Shown here piece by piece: positions 6,266-12,829 of a stretch of DNA of 19,545 bases. The notes beneath the pieces were generated by a model. The model was not told where the DNA came from, ran no database searches, and saw nothing but the letters and a program-made list of their open reading frames with translations. Numbering within the stretch: the first letter of the stretch is position 1; every line of letters starts with the position of its first letter. The translations under genes were made by a program, and so were the position numbers. The DNA comes from Gammaproteobacteria bacterium (GTDB taxonomy: Bacteria; Pseudomonadota; Gammaproteobacteria; SZUA-229). Location: assembly GCA_026998145.1 (NCBI GenBank), contig JALTRC010000511.1, forward strand, positions 1-19,545, written 5' to 3'.

Positions 6266-7231
6266 ATGCACGCCATGATGCCCCTTTTACAAAGCACTGA
6301 TTTCCCCCCCATTACACGGGATGATCTGCTGACACTTCAGGTTAATCTGGGCTACCAGTGCAACCAGAGCTGTTTGCACTGCCATGTAAATGCCGGCCCC
6401 AAACGCAGGGAAAGCATGTATCGGGAAACCATTGAGGATTTACTGGGCTTTATCGATACCCAACACATTAAACGTCTGGATTTAACCGGCGGCGCACCGG
6501 AGTTAAACCCCCATTTTCGCTATCTGGTCAGCGAAGCCCGCCAGCGGCAACTGCATATTATTGATCGCTGCAATCTGACCATTTTAGAAGAGCCGGGGCA
6601 GGAGGATCTGGCTGACTTTCTGGCGCAGCAGCAGGTGGAGATTGTCGCCTCCATGCCCTGCTATCTGCCGGAAAATGTGGATGCGCAGCGGGGCAAAGGA
6701 GTCTATGCCAGCAGCATCAAAGCTCTGCAAAAGCTCAATGCACTGGGCTATGGCAAAGACAACAGCGACCTGACGCTGAATTTAATGTACAACCCCGGCG
6801 GCCCGTTTCTACCCCCACCCCAAAACAGCCTGCAGGCAGACTACAAACAGAAGCTGAAACAGCAATACAGTATTGATTTTAATCAGCTGCTCAGCCTTAC
6901 CAATATGCCCATCAGCCGCTTTGGCAGCACGCTGGTATCCAGAGGCCAGTTTGATGACTATATGGCGCTGCTTAAGCAGGCCTTCAGGCCGGAAAACCTG
7001 CAAACTGTGATGTGCAAATCCCTGATCAGCATTGACTGGCAGGGTTATGTATATGACTGCGATTTTAATCAGATGCTGGATATGCCGCTGCAAACAGCGG
7101 ATCACAGACGCCCCCGAATAAAAGATCTGCTGAATACAGATTTCAGTCAACTACCCATCCAGATTGCCGACCATTGCTATGGCTGTACAGCCGGACAGGG
7201 TTCCAGTTGCGGCGGCGCCTTAAGCGAATAA
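6266..7231 (+). CDS. arsS: ArsS, arsenosugar biosynthesis radical SAM protein
   Basis: A 321-residue radical SAM enzyme. The [4Fe-4S] motif CNQSCLHC is at Cys32, Cys36 and Cys39 (CxxxCxxC), followed by LTGGAPELNPHF and NLMYNPGGPFLPP, which mark this family. The Cys-rich tail CYGCTAGQGSSCGGAL (Cys304, Cys307, Cys315) and MCKSLISIDWQGYVYDCDFN likely hold an auxiliary cluster. Some family members use selenocysteine; this copy has no in-frame TGA and is a cysteine form. The enzyme is thought to transfer the SAM 5'-deoxyadenosyl group to methylated arsenic as the entry step of arsenosugar formation. Its TAA overlaps the next ATG by one base. The first ATG is used here; ATGs at codons 4 and 5 are possible. 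Confidence 0.92.
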   Translation: MHAMMPLLQSTDFPPITRDDLLTLQVNLGYQCNQSCLHCHVNAGPKRRESMYRETIEDLLGFIDTQHIKRLDLTGGAPELNPHFRYLVSEARQRQLHIIDRCNLTILEEPGQEDLADFLAQQQVEIVASMPCYLPENVDAQRGKGVYASSIKALQKLNALGYGKDNSDLTLNLMYNPGGPFLPPPQNSLQADYKQKLKQQYSIDFNQLLSLTNMPISRFGSTLVSRGQFDDYMALLKQAFRPENLQTVMCKSLISIDWQGYVYDCDFNQMLDMPLQTADHRRPRIKDLLNTDFSQLPIQIADHCYGCTAGQGSSCGGALSE

Positions 7232-7917
7232 TGCACATTTCCATTATTATCCCCTGCCTGAATGAAGCCGAGCATATAGAAGCCACCCTGGAGCCGTTGC
7301 AGGCATTTCGACAGCGTGGACATGAGGTCATTGTTTGCGATGGTGGCAGCCGGGATAACACTTGCCAGCTGGCAGCACCGCTGGCCGACAGGCTGATTTC
7401 CACAGAAGCTGGTCGCGCCCGGCAGATGAATGCAGGCGCCAGAGCCGCCAGCCATAAAATACTCTGGTTTGTCCATGGGGATACCCAGGTGCCTGCAAAT
7501 GCAGACCAGCTGATAACACAGGGCCTGCAAACATCAGGCAGGCAATGGGGGCGCTTTAATGTGCGATTAAGCGGCAGGCAGGCGGTTTTTCGCCTGATAG
7601 AGCGCCTGATGAATATCCGCTCCTGTATCAGTCGCATTGCCACAGGTGATCAGGGTATTTTTGTGTATCAATCCCTGTTTGAAGCCCTGGGCGGCTATGA
7701 GGAAATTCCCCTGATGGAGGATATCAGCCTGTCTAAAAAACTGAAAAAAATCAGCCCGCCTTTATGTATCTCCCGGCCTTTAACCACCTCCAGCCGCCGC
7801 TGGGAAAAGCACGGGGTGATTCCCACGGTTCTGCTAATGTGGCGGCTGCGGCTGGCCTATTTTCTGGGTACTCCGGCGGACAGGCTGGCAAAGGCTTATC
7901 GCAATAATGAACCTTAA
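7231..7917 (+). CDS. TIGR04283-family arsenosugar biosynthesis glycosyltransferase
   Basis: A 228-residue GT2 (GT-A fold) glycosyltransferase. Visible motifs are IIIPCLNEAEHI near the N-terminus, VIVCDGGSRDNT (nucleotide-sugar binding), GRARQMNAGARAA, WFVHGDT (the metal-binding acidic region), GDQGIFV, and PLMEDISLSKKLKK, which is typical of the TIGR04283 type that co-occurs with arsS. It has no signal peptide and probably acts in the cytoplasm or at the inner membrane face. ATG 7231 is chosen because it overlaps the arsS stop (TAATG); an upstream in-frame ATG at 7174 lies inside the conserved arsS tail. It overlaps the next gene by 11 nt, so the four genes are translated as a coupled set. 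Its exact donor and acceptor sugars are not established from sequence. Confidence 0.9.
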   Translation: MHISIIIPCLNEAEHIEATLEPLQAFRQRGHEVIVCDGGSRDNTCQLAAPLADRLISTEAGRARQMNAGARAASHKILWFVHGDTQVPANADQLITQGLQTSGRQWGRFNVRLSGRQAVFRLIERLMNIRSCISRIATGDQGIFVYQSLFEALGGYEEIPLMEDISLSKKLKKISPPLCISRPLTTSSRRWEKHGVIPTVLLMWRLRLAYFLGTPADRLAKAYRNNEP

Positions 7918-8563
7918 AAGCCGCATTATTATCTTTTCCAAAGCCCCCCTTGAAGGTAAAGTGAAAACCCGCATGATTCCCGAGCTGGGCGCAAAAGGAG
8001 CTGCACAGTTACATCGCAAACTGCTGGAATCCACGGTGGAAATGGCCTGTAGCAGCAATCTGGCGGAGGTTGAATTACATTGCGCCCCAGATAGCCGGCA
8101 TGCGTTTTTCCAGCAGCTGCAAAACCGTTACCCCCTGAGATTGCGCACACAACAGGGCAAGGATCTGGGAGAGCGCATGTTTCAAGCCCTTTATCAAAGC
8201 CTGCAAAGCCAGCAGCGGGTTGTGCTGATTGGCACAGACTGTCCGCCACTGAACGGGTCGCACTTGCAGGCCGCACTGGATAGCCTGAGCCATGACTCAC
8301 CCTTATCGATTGCACCGGCGCAGGATGGGGGTTATGTTCTCATTGCCGCATCTGCCATCCATCCCCGTATTTTTCAGGGTATAAACTGGGGCAGCGAGCA
8401 GGTATATACACAGACCTGTCAGGCCATAAACCAACTGGGCTGGCAGCATAACCGGCTGGAAACCTTATGGGATCTGGACAGGCCGGAAGACCTGCAAAAA
8501 CTCAGTCCACAACAGCAGCAATATTATTTAAGAACAACAACTTACACAGAGGTTTTAATATGA
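7907..8563 (+). CDS. TIGR04282-family arsenosugar biosynthesis glycosyltransferase (DUF2064)
   Basis: A 218-residue GT-A-fold protein of the DUF2064/TIGR04282 type. The nucleotide-binding start IIIFSKAPLEGKVKTRMIPELG, the central VVLIGTDCPPLNGSHL, and PAQDGGYVLIAAS are all family marks. These resemble nucleotidyltransferases as well as glycosyltransferases, so it may activate a sugar rather than transfer it. The C-terminus is WDLDRPEDL, also typical. It overlaps the preceding gene by 11 nt and shares ATGA with arsM downstream. Being locked between arsS, the TIGR04283 gene and arsM is strong context for a role in assembling the sugar part of an arsenosugar. Confidence 0.9.
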   Translation: MNLKSRIIIFSKAPLEGKVKTRMIPELGAKGAAQLHRKLLESTVEMACSSNLAEVELHCAPDSRHAFFQQLQNRYPLRLRTQQGKDLGERMFQALYQSLQSQQRVVLIGTDCPPLNGSHLQAALDSLSHDSPLSIAPAQDGGYVLIAASAIHPRIFQGINWGSEQVYTQTCQAINQLGWQHNRLETLWDLDRPEDLQKLSPQQQQYYLRTTTYTEVLI

Positions 8564-9366
8564 CACAGGATCAGCACGACACTATCCGCAACCAGGTACG
8601 CAGCAGCTATGCAGAGGTTGCCGAAGCCAGCAATCAGGGAGATTGCTGCGGGGTGGAGAGCAGCTGCTGCGGTGTTTCGGACGATGCCCAGATCAACAGC
8701 CTGATCTCCACCCGGCTGGGCTATTCAGAGGATGATCTGGCCAATGTGCCCGATGGCGCCGATATGGGGCTGGGCTGCGGCAACCCCAAGGCCATTGCCA
8801 GCCTCAAGCCGGGCGAAACGGTGCTGGATCTGGGCTCGGGCGGTGGCTTTGATGCCTTTCTAGCCTCCCCGGAGGTGGGCGAGAAAGGCCATGTTATCGG
8901 CGTGGATATGACGCCTTCCATGCTCAGCAAAGCCCGCAATAACGCCATTAAAGGAAAATTTACCAATGTGGAATTCCGCCTGGGTGAAATCGAGCACCTG
9001 CCTGTGGCGGATAATTCCGTGGATGTCATTATCTCCAACTGCGTGATTAACCTGTCACCCAATAAGCAGCAGGTATTTAATGACGCTTTCCGGGTATTAA
9101 AATCCGGTGGCCGCCTGGCTATCTCCGATGTCGTTGCCAGTACCGAGCTACCTGATGACATCAAAAACGACCCTTTCCTGCATTCTGCCTGCGTATCCGG
9201 TGCATCACAGATTAACGAACTGGAAGCCTTTATGAAAAAAGCCGGTTTTACTCAAATTAAAATCCAGCCAAAAGATGAATCCAGGGCATTTATCAAGGAC
9301 TGGGCACCCGGCAGTAATATCGAGGATTATGTCATCTCCGCAAGCATAGAAGCGATTAAACCATAA
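8560..9366 (+). CDS. arsM: ArsM, arsenite S-adenosylmethionine methyltransferase
   Basis: A 268-residue class I methyltransferase that moves methyl groups from SAM to trivalent arsenic. The SAM site is VLDLGSGGGFDAFLA (88-102), with GVDMTPSMLSKAR following. Arsenic-binding cysteines expected from characterised ArsM proteins are present: Cys73 in GLGCGNP, Cys161 in SNCVINLSP and Cys211 in HSACVSGAS; the N-terminus has two CC pairs, Cys29-Cys30 and Cys36-Cys37. Start ATG 8560 shares ATGA with the upstream stop and follows an AGAGG site; a longer frame from 8467 lies within the previous gene and is not used. It is the last gene of the operon, unusual only in that methylation, the first chemical step, is encoded last. 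Confident by motifs and context. Confidence 0.95.
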   Translation: MTQDQHDTIRNQVRSSYAEVAEASNQGDCCGVESSCCGVSDDAQINSLISTRLGYSEDDLANVPDGADMGLGCGNPKAIASLKPGETVLDLGSGGGFDAFLASPEVGEKGHVIGVDMTPSMLSKARNNAIKGKFTNVEFRLGEIEHLPVADNSVDVIISNCVINLSPNKQQVFNDAFRVLKSGGRLAISDVVASTELPDDIKNDPFLHSACVSGASQINELEAFMKKAGFTQIKIQPKDESRAFIKDWAPGSNIEDYVISASIEAIKP

Positions 9367-9666
9367 ATGGCAGTATTTATGCCTTTCATCCTTTTATTGC
9401 TACCTGTAGATTGATAAAAGGCACAAACTGCTCTACATTTAGATATGAAGCGCTTGAATGCGTGATAAAGCTCACATAGTCACCCTTTCAGGCTATTCTG
9501 CATCCCTCTCTGGGGTACACTCAAATCCTGAAATTCAAATGTTAAAAGCATCCTTGCAGGAAAACTGCATTTAGAAGGTGCGCGCATATCTATCAGCCCT
9601 AATGGCTGAATATACGAAATTCGTGCTCATTATACTTATTGTCCTTACTATAAGGCAGGAAGACGT
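9367..9666. other. 300-bp gap between arsM and the DUF1631 gene
   Basis: No gene is seen. A stem CCTTTTAT (9390-9397) / ATAAAAGG (9414-9421) could end the ars operon but lacks a T tract. Small hairpins occur at 9556-9568 (GCAG/CTGC) and 9594-9608 (CAGCC/GGCTG). TATACT at 9631-9636 may be a -10 for the downstream gene, without a clear -35. Confidence 0.4.
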
Positions 9667-11061
9667 ATGGCTGTTGACGATACACAATCTCTGTATAAAG
9701 TAATAAATAAATTCATCAATGATGAAGCAGAAACAGAAAAACAGGTTGCATCACGCCCATCATTAGGCGGACAGTTTTATAACCGCAAAGATGTTATCAA
9801 GGCCCTTTCCAATATCCAGTTGAGCTTTCAGCCGGAATATATACCCGGACAAAAAGTTAATATCAATACGGATAGTTTTAAGTCCAGCCTGCTAAACAGC
9901 ATGGCAAAGCTCAGTGATACCGCAACACCCCGCTCAATCAACCAGATTGATGGCCGTACCATTGATTTTGTTGAAATGATTTTCGGTGCTTTTTTGCGGG
10001 ATAAAAACACCTCTGACGCAATTAAATCTTTATTATTACAACTACAGGTTCCTGTTATAAAAACCTCTTTGCTTGACTCGAAGTTTTTTTACAATGACAG
10101 CCACCCAGCCCGCATACTTCTGGATACCATCGCCCATCTGGGTATAGGCATAGAAGACAGAGAAAACACCCTGTATAAAACAATGGGGCTGATTATTAAT
10201 CAGCTACTCAGAAGTTTTGATGAGAACATCGTCAGTTTCCGCACTGCTATCAGCGCTCTGAACCGATTATCCGAAATCGAAAAGAAAAAACTTCACCAGA
10301 ATGAGCAGCAGACCAAAAAACTTATATTCAAGGAACATGCTCGCCAGTTAGTGCTGACTGAACTGCAATTCCATTTAATGCATGTCACCCTGCCCCCATC
10401 TTTTCAGCCTTTGATTTTAAATCACTGGTCTACATTAATGTTCCATCACTATGTTAAGTATGGTACTGACAGCAAAGAATGGAGTCTGGTAACAGATGTT
10501 CTGGCCACACTTGGCAACACACTCAAGCCAATAGAGTCCAAGCAGGAATGGTTATATGTAAACAACACCTATCCTGGGCTGGTTGATACAATTGAAGCAG
10601 AGCTTTCAACAACAAACCAGAACAAGGAAAAAATATATCTGGGCATCAGAAACCTTAACAACCATTATGTCAATTTACTCAATAGCTCTGCGTTCGAGCA
10701 TGATGAAAATGACACGCTTTTAGAAGAGCCTCAAAGTTTTCAAAAGGAAGAAAGCCCGGCAGAGAAAAAAGCTGAAATTTCCAGGCAGAAAATAGAATTA
10801 CTGCCCAGGTCGGTAAAAATCAATAACTGGTATGAAGTATTTACCGGCATTGATTCATCCGTCAGGCGTTTGAAATTATCCGTTATTATCGAAGAAGAAG
10901 CAGCGCTGATATTTGTTGACCGTCACGGCACAAAGGTGATGGTTAAAGACGCTGAAGATTTTTCCTATGAATTACAGTGTAAACAGTCCCGTATGATTAA
11001 TGACCACTCGGTATTTGATACAGCTTTAACTCAGGTCATTCAATCACTATCAACAAAATAG
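9667..11061 (+). CDS. DUF1631 family protein (short form)
   Basis: A 464-residue, probably cytoplasmic protein. The stretch LLLQLQVPVIKTSLLDSKFFYNDSHPARILLDTIAHLGIG (about 119-158, given here in parts: QLQVPVIKTSLLD and FFYNDSHPARILLDTIA) is the most recognisable DUF1631 block. It is followed by a helical middle with FKEHARQLVLTELQ and a C-terminal segment (about 375-464) with WYEVFTGIDSSVRRLKLSVI and HGTKVMVKDAEDFSYELQ, reminiscent of a PilZ-like barrel. Family members are often 700 or more residues, so this is a shorter version, with no sign of a frameshift. The function of the family is not established. An AGGAAG site precedes the ATG. Confidence 0.72.
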   Translation: MAVDDTQSLYKVINKFINDEAETEKQVASRPSLGGQFYNRKDVIKALSNIQLSFQPEYIPGQKVNINTDSFKSSLLNSMAKLSDTATPRSINQIDGRTIDFVEMIFGAFLRDKNTSDAIKSLLLQLQVPVIKTSLLDSKFFYNDSHPARILLDTIAHLGIGIEDRENTLYKTMGLIINQLLRSFDENIVSFRTAISALNRLSEIEKKKLHQNEQQTKKLIFKEHARQLVLTELQFHLMHVTLPPSFQPLILNHWSTLMFHHYVKYGTDSKEWSLVTDVLATLGNTLKPIESKQEWLYVNNTYPGLVDTIEAELSTTNQNKEKIYLGIRNLNNHYVNLLNSSAFEHDENDTLLEEPQSFQKEESPAEKKAEISRQKIELLPRSVKINNWYEVFTGIDSSVRRLKLSVIIEEEAALIFVDRHGTKVMVKDAEDFSYELQCKQSRMINDHSVFDTALTQVIQSLSTK

Positions 11062-11064
11062 CAT

Positions 11065-11098
11065 CGAAATACGGCTCAGTCTCTGGGCCAGTATTTCG
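11065..11098. terminator. hairpin between convergent genes, likely bidirectional terminator
   Basis: A long stem pairs CGAAATAC (11065-11072) with GTATTTCG (11091-11098) and continues as GGCTCAG/CTGGGCC with one bulged A and a TCT loop. T and A content outside the stem is modest. The stop codon of the minus-strand gene (11076-11078) lies inside the stem. Confidence 0.55.
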
Positions 11099-12239
11099 TT
11101 TCAATTCCATCACCCAGATCGGCTTCAATTAAACGCTGCCGAACCTCCAGTAACTGGGCAATTAAAGCCGGTTCATCTTTTTCGTAAGCTTGCGCATCCG
11201 GCACACGTTTAACCACTACACCCAACAGCTCTGTAATCGCATTACCAATTGAATTCTGGCTAATGGTTACAATTAATTTTCCTTCGTCATTACGATATAT
11301 CAATTGTTTAAAGGCCGGTTGCCAGCGGATCGCATTGGCATAGGTTACATCTGTAATACAATTATCCCGCACTTTTTTGGCTGTTTTAAGAAAGTCATTA
11401 TTAAATAATAGTTTGCGCTCTATTTGCTCAGGGAAATAGGAATCTTTAGGGATAGGCGCATTACGGGATGAAACCTGGGTAAAGAAAGTTCGATAAAAAT
11501 CAATAAAGCCCTTCAGTATTTCATCATACTCCTGCCAGAATTTAATGTCCTTTAAGGCCTTTACACCCCCCTGAATTTCCCAGCTGGGTAAGCCCTGAGG
11601 ATAACCGGTTAGCTCAATTTTTGAAGAGCCAATACTAACCGGTTTTAATATTTCAAGATGTAATGTATCAAAAAACTCACTGTACACATCACGCATATAG
11701 GCCTGAAATAAACTATGCTGCCCACCATCGGTAAGATTCGGGTTATCCGAATCAGCCAGAGGCGCATCACTCATGGTTTTTTTATCAAACACAATAAAGT
11801 GATTGTGCAACATACGGATACTGGGTACTCCCGGAGACGTCAGCGGCCAGGTTGCATCCAGGCTAGCCTCCCCTGCCAGAATTAAATGTTCACTAGGGTC
11901 AGGGTACTTCTCAACCATATAATCAATCAGAATCTGATTCATACGGTTCCATACATGCTTAACATGATCCGGCACCTGGGTTCGGCGTACCGGCCGCCCC
12001 AGAGGGTTTAAAATAATTTTTGAGGTATTATAAATAATAGAGGTATCAAACAGATTGGAATGCCCGAGTGCTTTCCGGTAAAGCAACAGATTTTCCGGGT
12101 TCAGCAAAAGCCCGTTATTATTGACCAGATCATTAAGGTTCTCGGTACTGTTAAAAAATTCATTTGGCTTCATGCCTTCAGGTACATCAAGGGGGATGGG
12201 GCGAAAAGGTGTGACAATTTCTCTTGGACCGATTTGCAT
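11076..12239 (-). CDS. unrecognised 387-residue protein
   Basis: I do not recognise this family with confidence. It has no signal peptide or membrane segment, and is probably cytoplasmic. The most striking region is ATWPLTSPGVPSIRMLHNHFIVFDKK (about residues 128-153; key parts GVPSIR and MLHNHFIVF): a His-Asn-His followed by hydrophobic residues, which superficially recalls the active-site strand of HIT/GalT-type nucleotide transferases, but without the full HxHxH pattern. Other notable blocks are LTGYPQGLPSWEIQGG and the C-terminal DVTYANAIRWQPAF. Composition and codon use look like the neighbours. The start ATG 12239 has only a weak ribosome site. It is convergent with the DUF1631 gene, sharing the terminator hairpin, and has no evident operon partners. 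Confidence 0.7.
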   Translation of the reverse strand: MQIGPREIVTPFRPIPLDVPEGMKPNEFFNSTENLNDLVNNNGLLLNPENLLLYRKALGHSNLFDTSIIYNTSKIILNPLGRPVRRTQVPDHVKHVWNRMNQILIDYMVEKYPDPSEHLILAGEASLDATWPLTSPGVPSIRMLHNHFIVFDKKTMSDAPLADSDNPNLTDGGQHSLFQAYMRDVYSEFFDTLHLEILKPVSIGSSKIELTGYPQGLPSWEIQGGVKALKDIKFWQEYDEILKGFIDFYRTFFTQVSSRNAPIPKDSYFPEQIERKLLFNNDFLKTAKKVRDNCITDVTYANAIRWQPAFKQLIYRNDEGKLIVTISQNSIGNAITELLGVVVKRVPDAQAYEKDEPALIAQLLEVRQRLIEADLGDGIETKYWPRD

Positions 12240-12352
12240 AATAAGCTCTAACCTGTGTGTGAGATGCTGACCAATATATCACGCCATAATACTGGCCGAA
12301 CTAAGAAATATTTATGCAAATATTAATGGGGGATATATGCTTTTTCAGGCAT

Positions 12353-12380
12353 AAAAAAAGCTTCTCTAAAATAGAGAGGC
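12353..12380 (-). terminator. terminator downstream of the three-hairpin segment
   Basis: Read on the minus strand, a stem of GCCTCTCTA with TAGAGAAGC (one wobble or mismatch) is followed by T7. It ends any transcript coming through the tRNA/hairpin region. Confidence 0.75.
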
Positions 12381-12402
12381 TCAATATAGCAAACGGGACT
12401 AC

Positions 12403-12478
12403 GCAGGGCTCCTGCCCTGCGGGCCCTTGCCTGAAAAACGGCAAGGTTCAAAATCGCTCCCGGCGATTTTGTCGAACC
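12403..12478. repeat. three consecutive perfect hairpins downstream of the tRNA genes
   Basis: Hairpin A is GCAGGGC/GCCCTGC (12403-12420, 4-nt loop). Hairpin B is CCTTGCC/GGCAAGG (12425-12446, 8-nt loop). Hairpin C is AAAATCGC/GCGATTTT (12450-12470), extended outward by GGTTC/GAACC (12445-12478). The segment lies between two terminators on the minus strand. It could be a structured repeat or a small RNA; nothing indicates a protein. Confidence 0.6.
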
Positions 12479-12506
12479 CGGGTTCTCGTCCATTTTCTGT
12501 AGACAT

Positions 12507-12539
12507 AAAAAAACCTCTCCGAAAACAGAAAGGTTTTTT
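12507..12539 (-). terminator. terminator of the tRNA-Val/tRNA-Asp transcript
   Basis: The stem AAAAAACCT / AGGTTTTTT (12508-12516 and 12531-12539) encloses a short loop region. Read on the minus strand, it ends in a T tract immediately after tRNA-Asp. The symmetric A/T ends may let it work in both directions. Confidence 0.85.
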
Positions 12540-12546
12540 ATTTATA

Positions 12547-12623
12547 TGGCGGACCGGACGGGACTCGAACCCGCGACCTCCGGCGTGACAGGCCGGCATT
12601 CTAACCAGCTGAACTACCGGTCC
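12547..12623 (-). tRNA. tRNA-Asp (anticodon GUC)
   Basis: A 77-nt gene with encoded CCA. The acceptor stem is GGACCGG/CCGGTCC, the D-arm TAGTTCAGCTGGTTAGA, the anticodon loop CCTGTCACG with GTC, and the T-arm GTCGCGGGTTCGAGTCCCG. It matches the gammaproteobacterial tRNA-Asp pattern. It is the second gene of a two-tRNA unit, 6 bp after tRNA-Val. Confidence 0.97.
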
Positions 12624-12629
12624 GAAATA

Positions 12630-12705
12630 TGGTGGGTGATGAGAGATTTGAACTCCCGACATTCGCCTTGTAAGGGCGACGCTCTACCAACTGAGCTAAT
12701 CACCC
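12630..12705 (-). tRNA. tRNA-Val (anticodon UAC)
   Basis: A 76-nt gene with encoded CCA. The acceptor stem is GGGTGAT/ATCACCC, the D-arm TAGCTCAGTTGGTAGAGC, and the anticodon loop CCTTACAAG with TAC. The T-arm contains GGGAGTTCAAATCTCT, closing GGAG/CTCT-type pairs as expected. It is first in the tRNA unit. Confidence 0.97.
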
Positions 12706-12716
12706 ACTGCAGTAGA

Positions 12717-12790
12717 GCGCGGCATTCTATATTAATAGCTGATGATTTTCTATTACTATTTAATAAAAATATAAAAAAACTTTCATTCAA
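12717..12790 (-). promoter_or_regulatory. putative tRNA operon promoter
   Basis: Read on the minus strand, an AT-rich stretch with long T runs (UP-element-like) leads to TATAGAAT-like -10 sequence near 12724-12731. This is followed by the GC-rich discriminator GCCGCGC, as seen at stringently controlled stable-RNA promoters. No clear -35 hexamer is visible. Confidence 0.4.
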
Positions 12791-12793
12791 TCC

Positions 12794-12819
12794 GATTAAG
12801 CCCCTCCTCTGGCTTAATC
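12794..12819 (-). terminator. hairpin after the RND pump gene
   Basis: A perfect 9-bp stem GATTAAGCC/GGCTTAATC with an 8-nt loop lies just past the pump stop codon. On the minus strand, T-rich DNA begins only about 12 nt later, so it is a weak or atypical terminator. Confidence 0.5.
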
Positions 12820-12829
12820 TGCCTGATTT

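Noticed and set aside
6304..6310. C7 tract near the 5' end of arsS, and another C7 at 5073-5079, as phase-variation switches
   Set aside because: Seven bases is short for slippage, and the second is intergenic; there is no sign of alternate frames.
6266..7231. Selenocysteine in ArsS
   Set aside because: The reading frame has no internal TGA and the Cys-rich tail is complete with ordinary cysteine codons.
7143..7643. 166-codon ORF on the minus strand opposite the TIGR04283 gene
   Set aside because: It is a shadow of a well-supported gene, with no family features and no ribosome site.
8467..8559. N-terminal extension of ArsM
   Set aside because: It lies inside the DUF2064 gene, out of frame with it, and the ATG at 8560 has a ribosome site and an ATGA junction.
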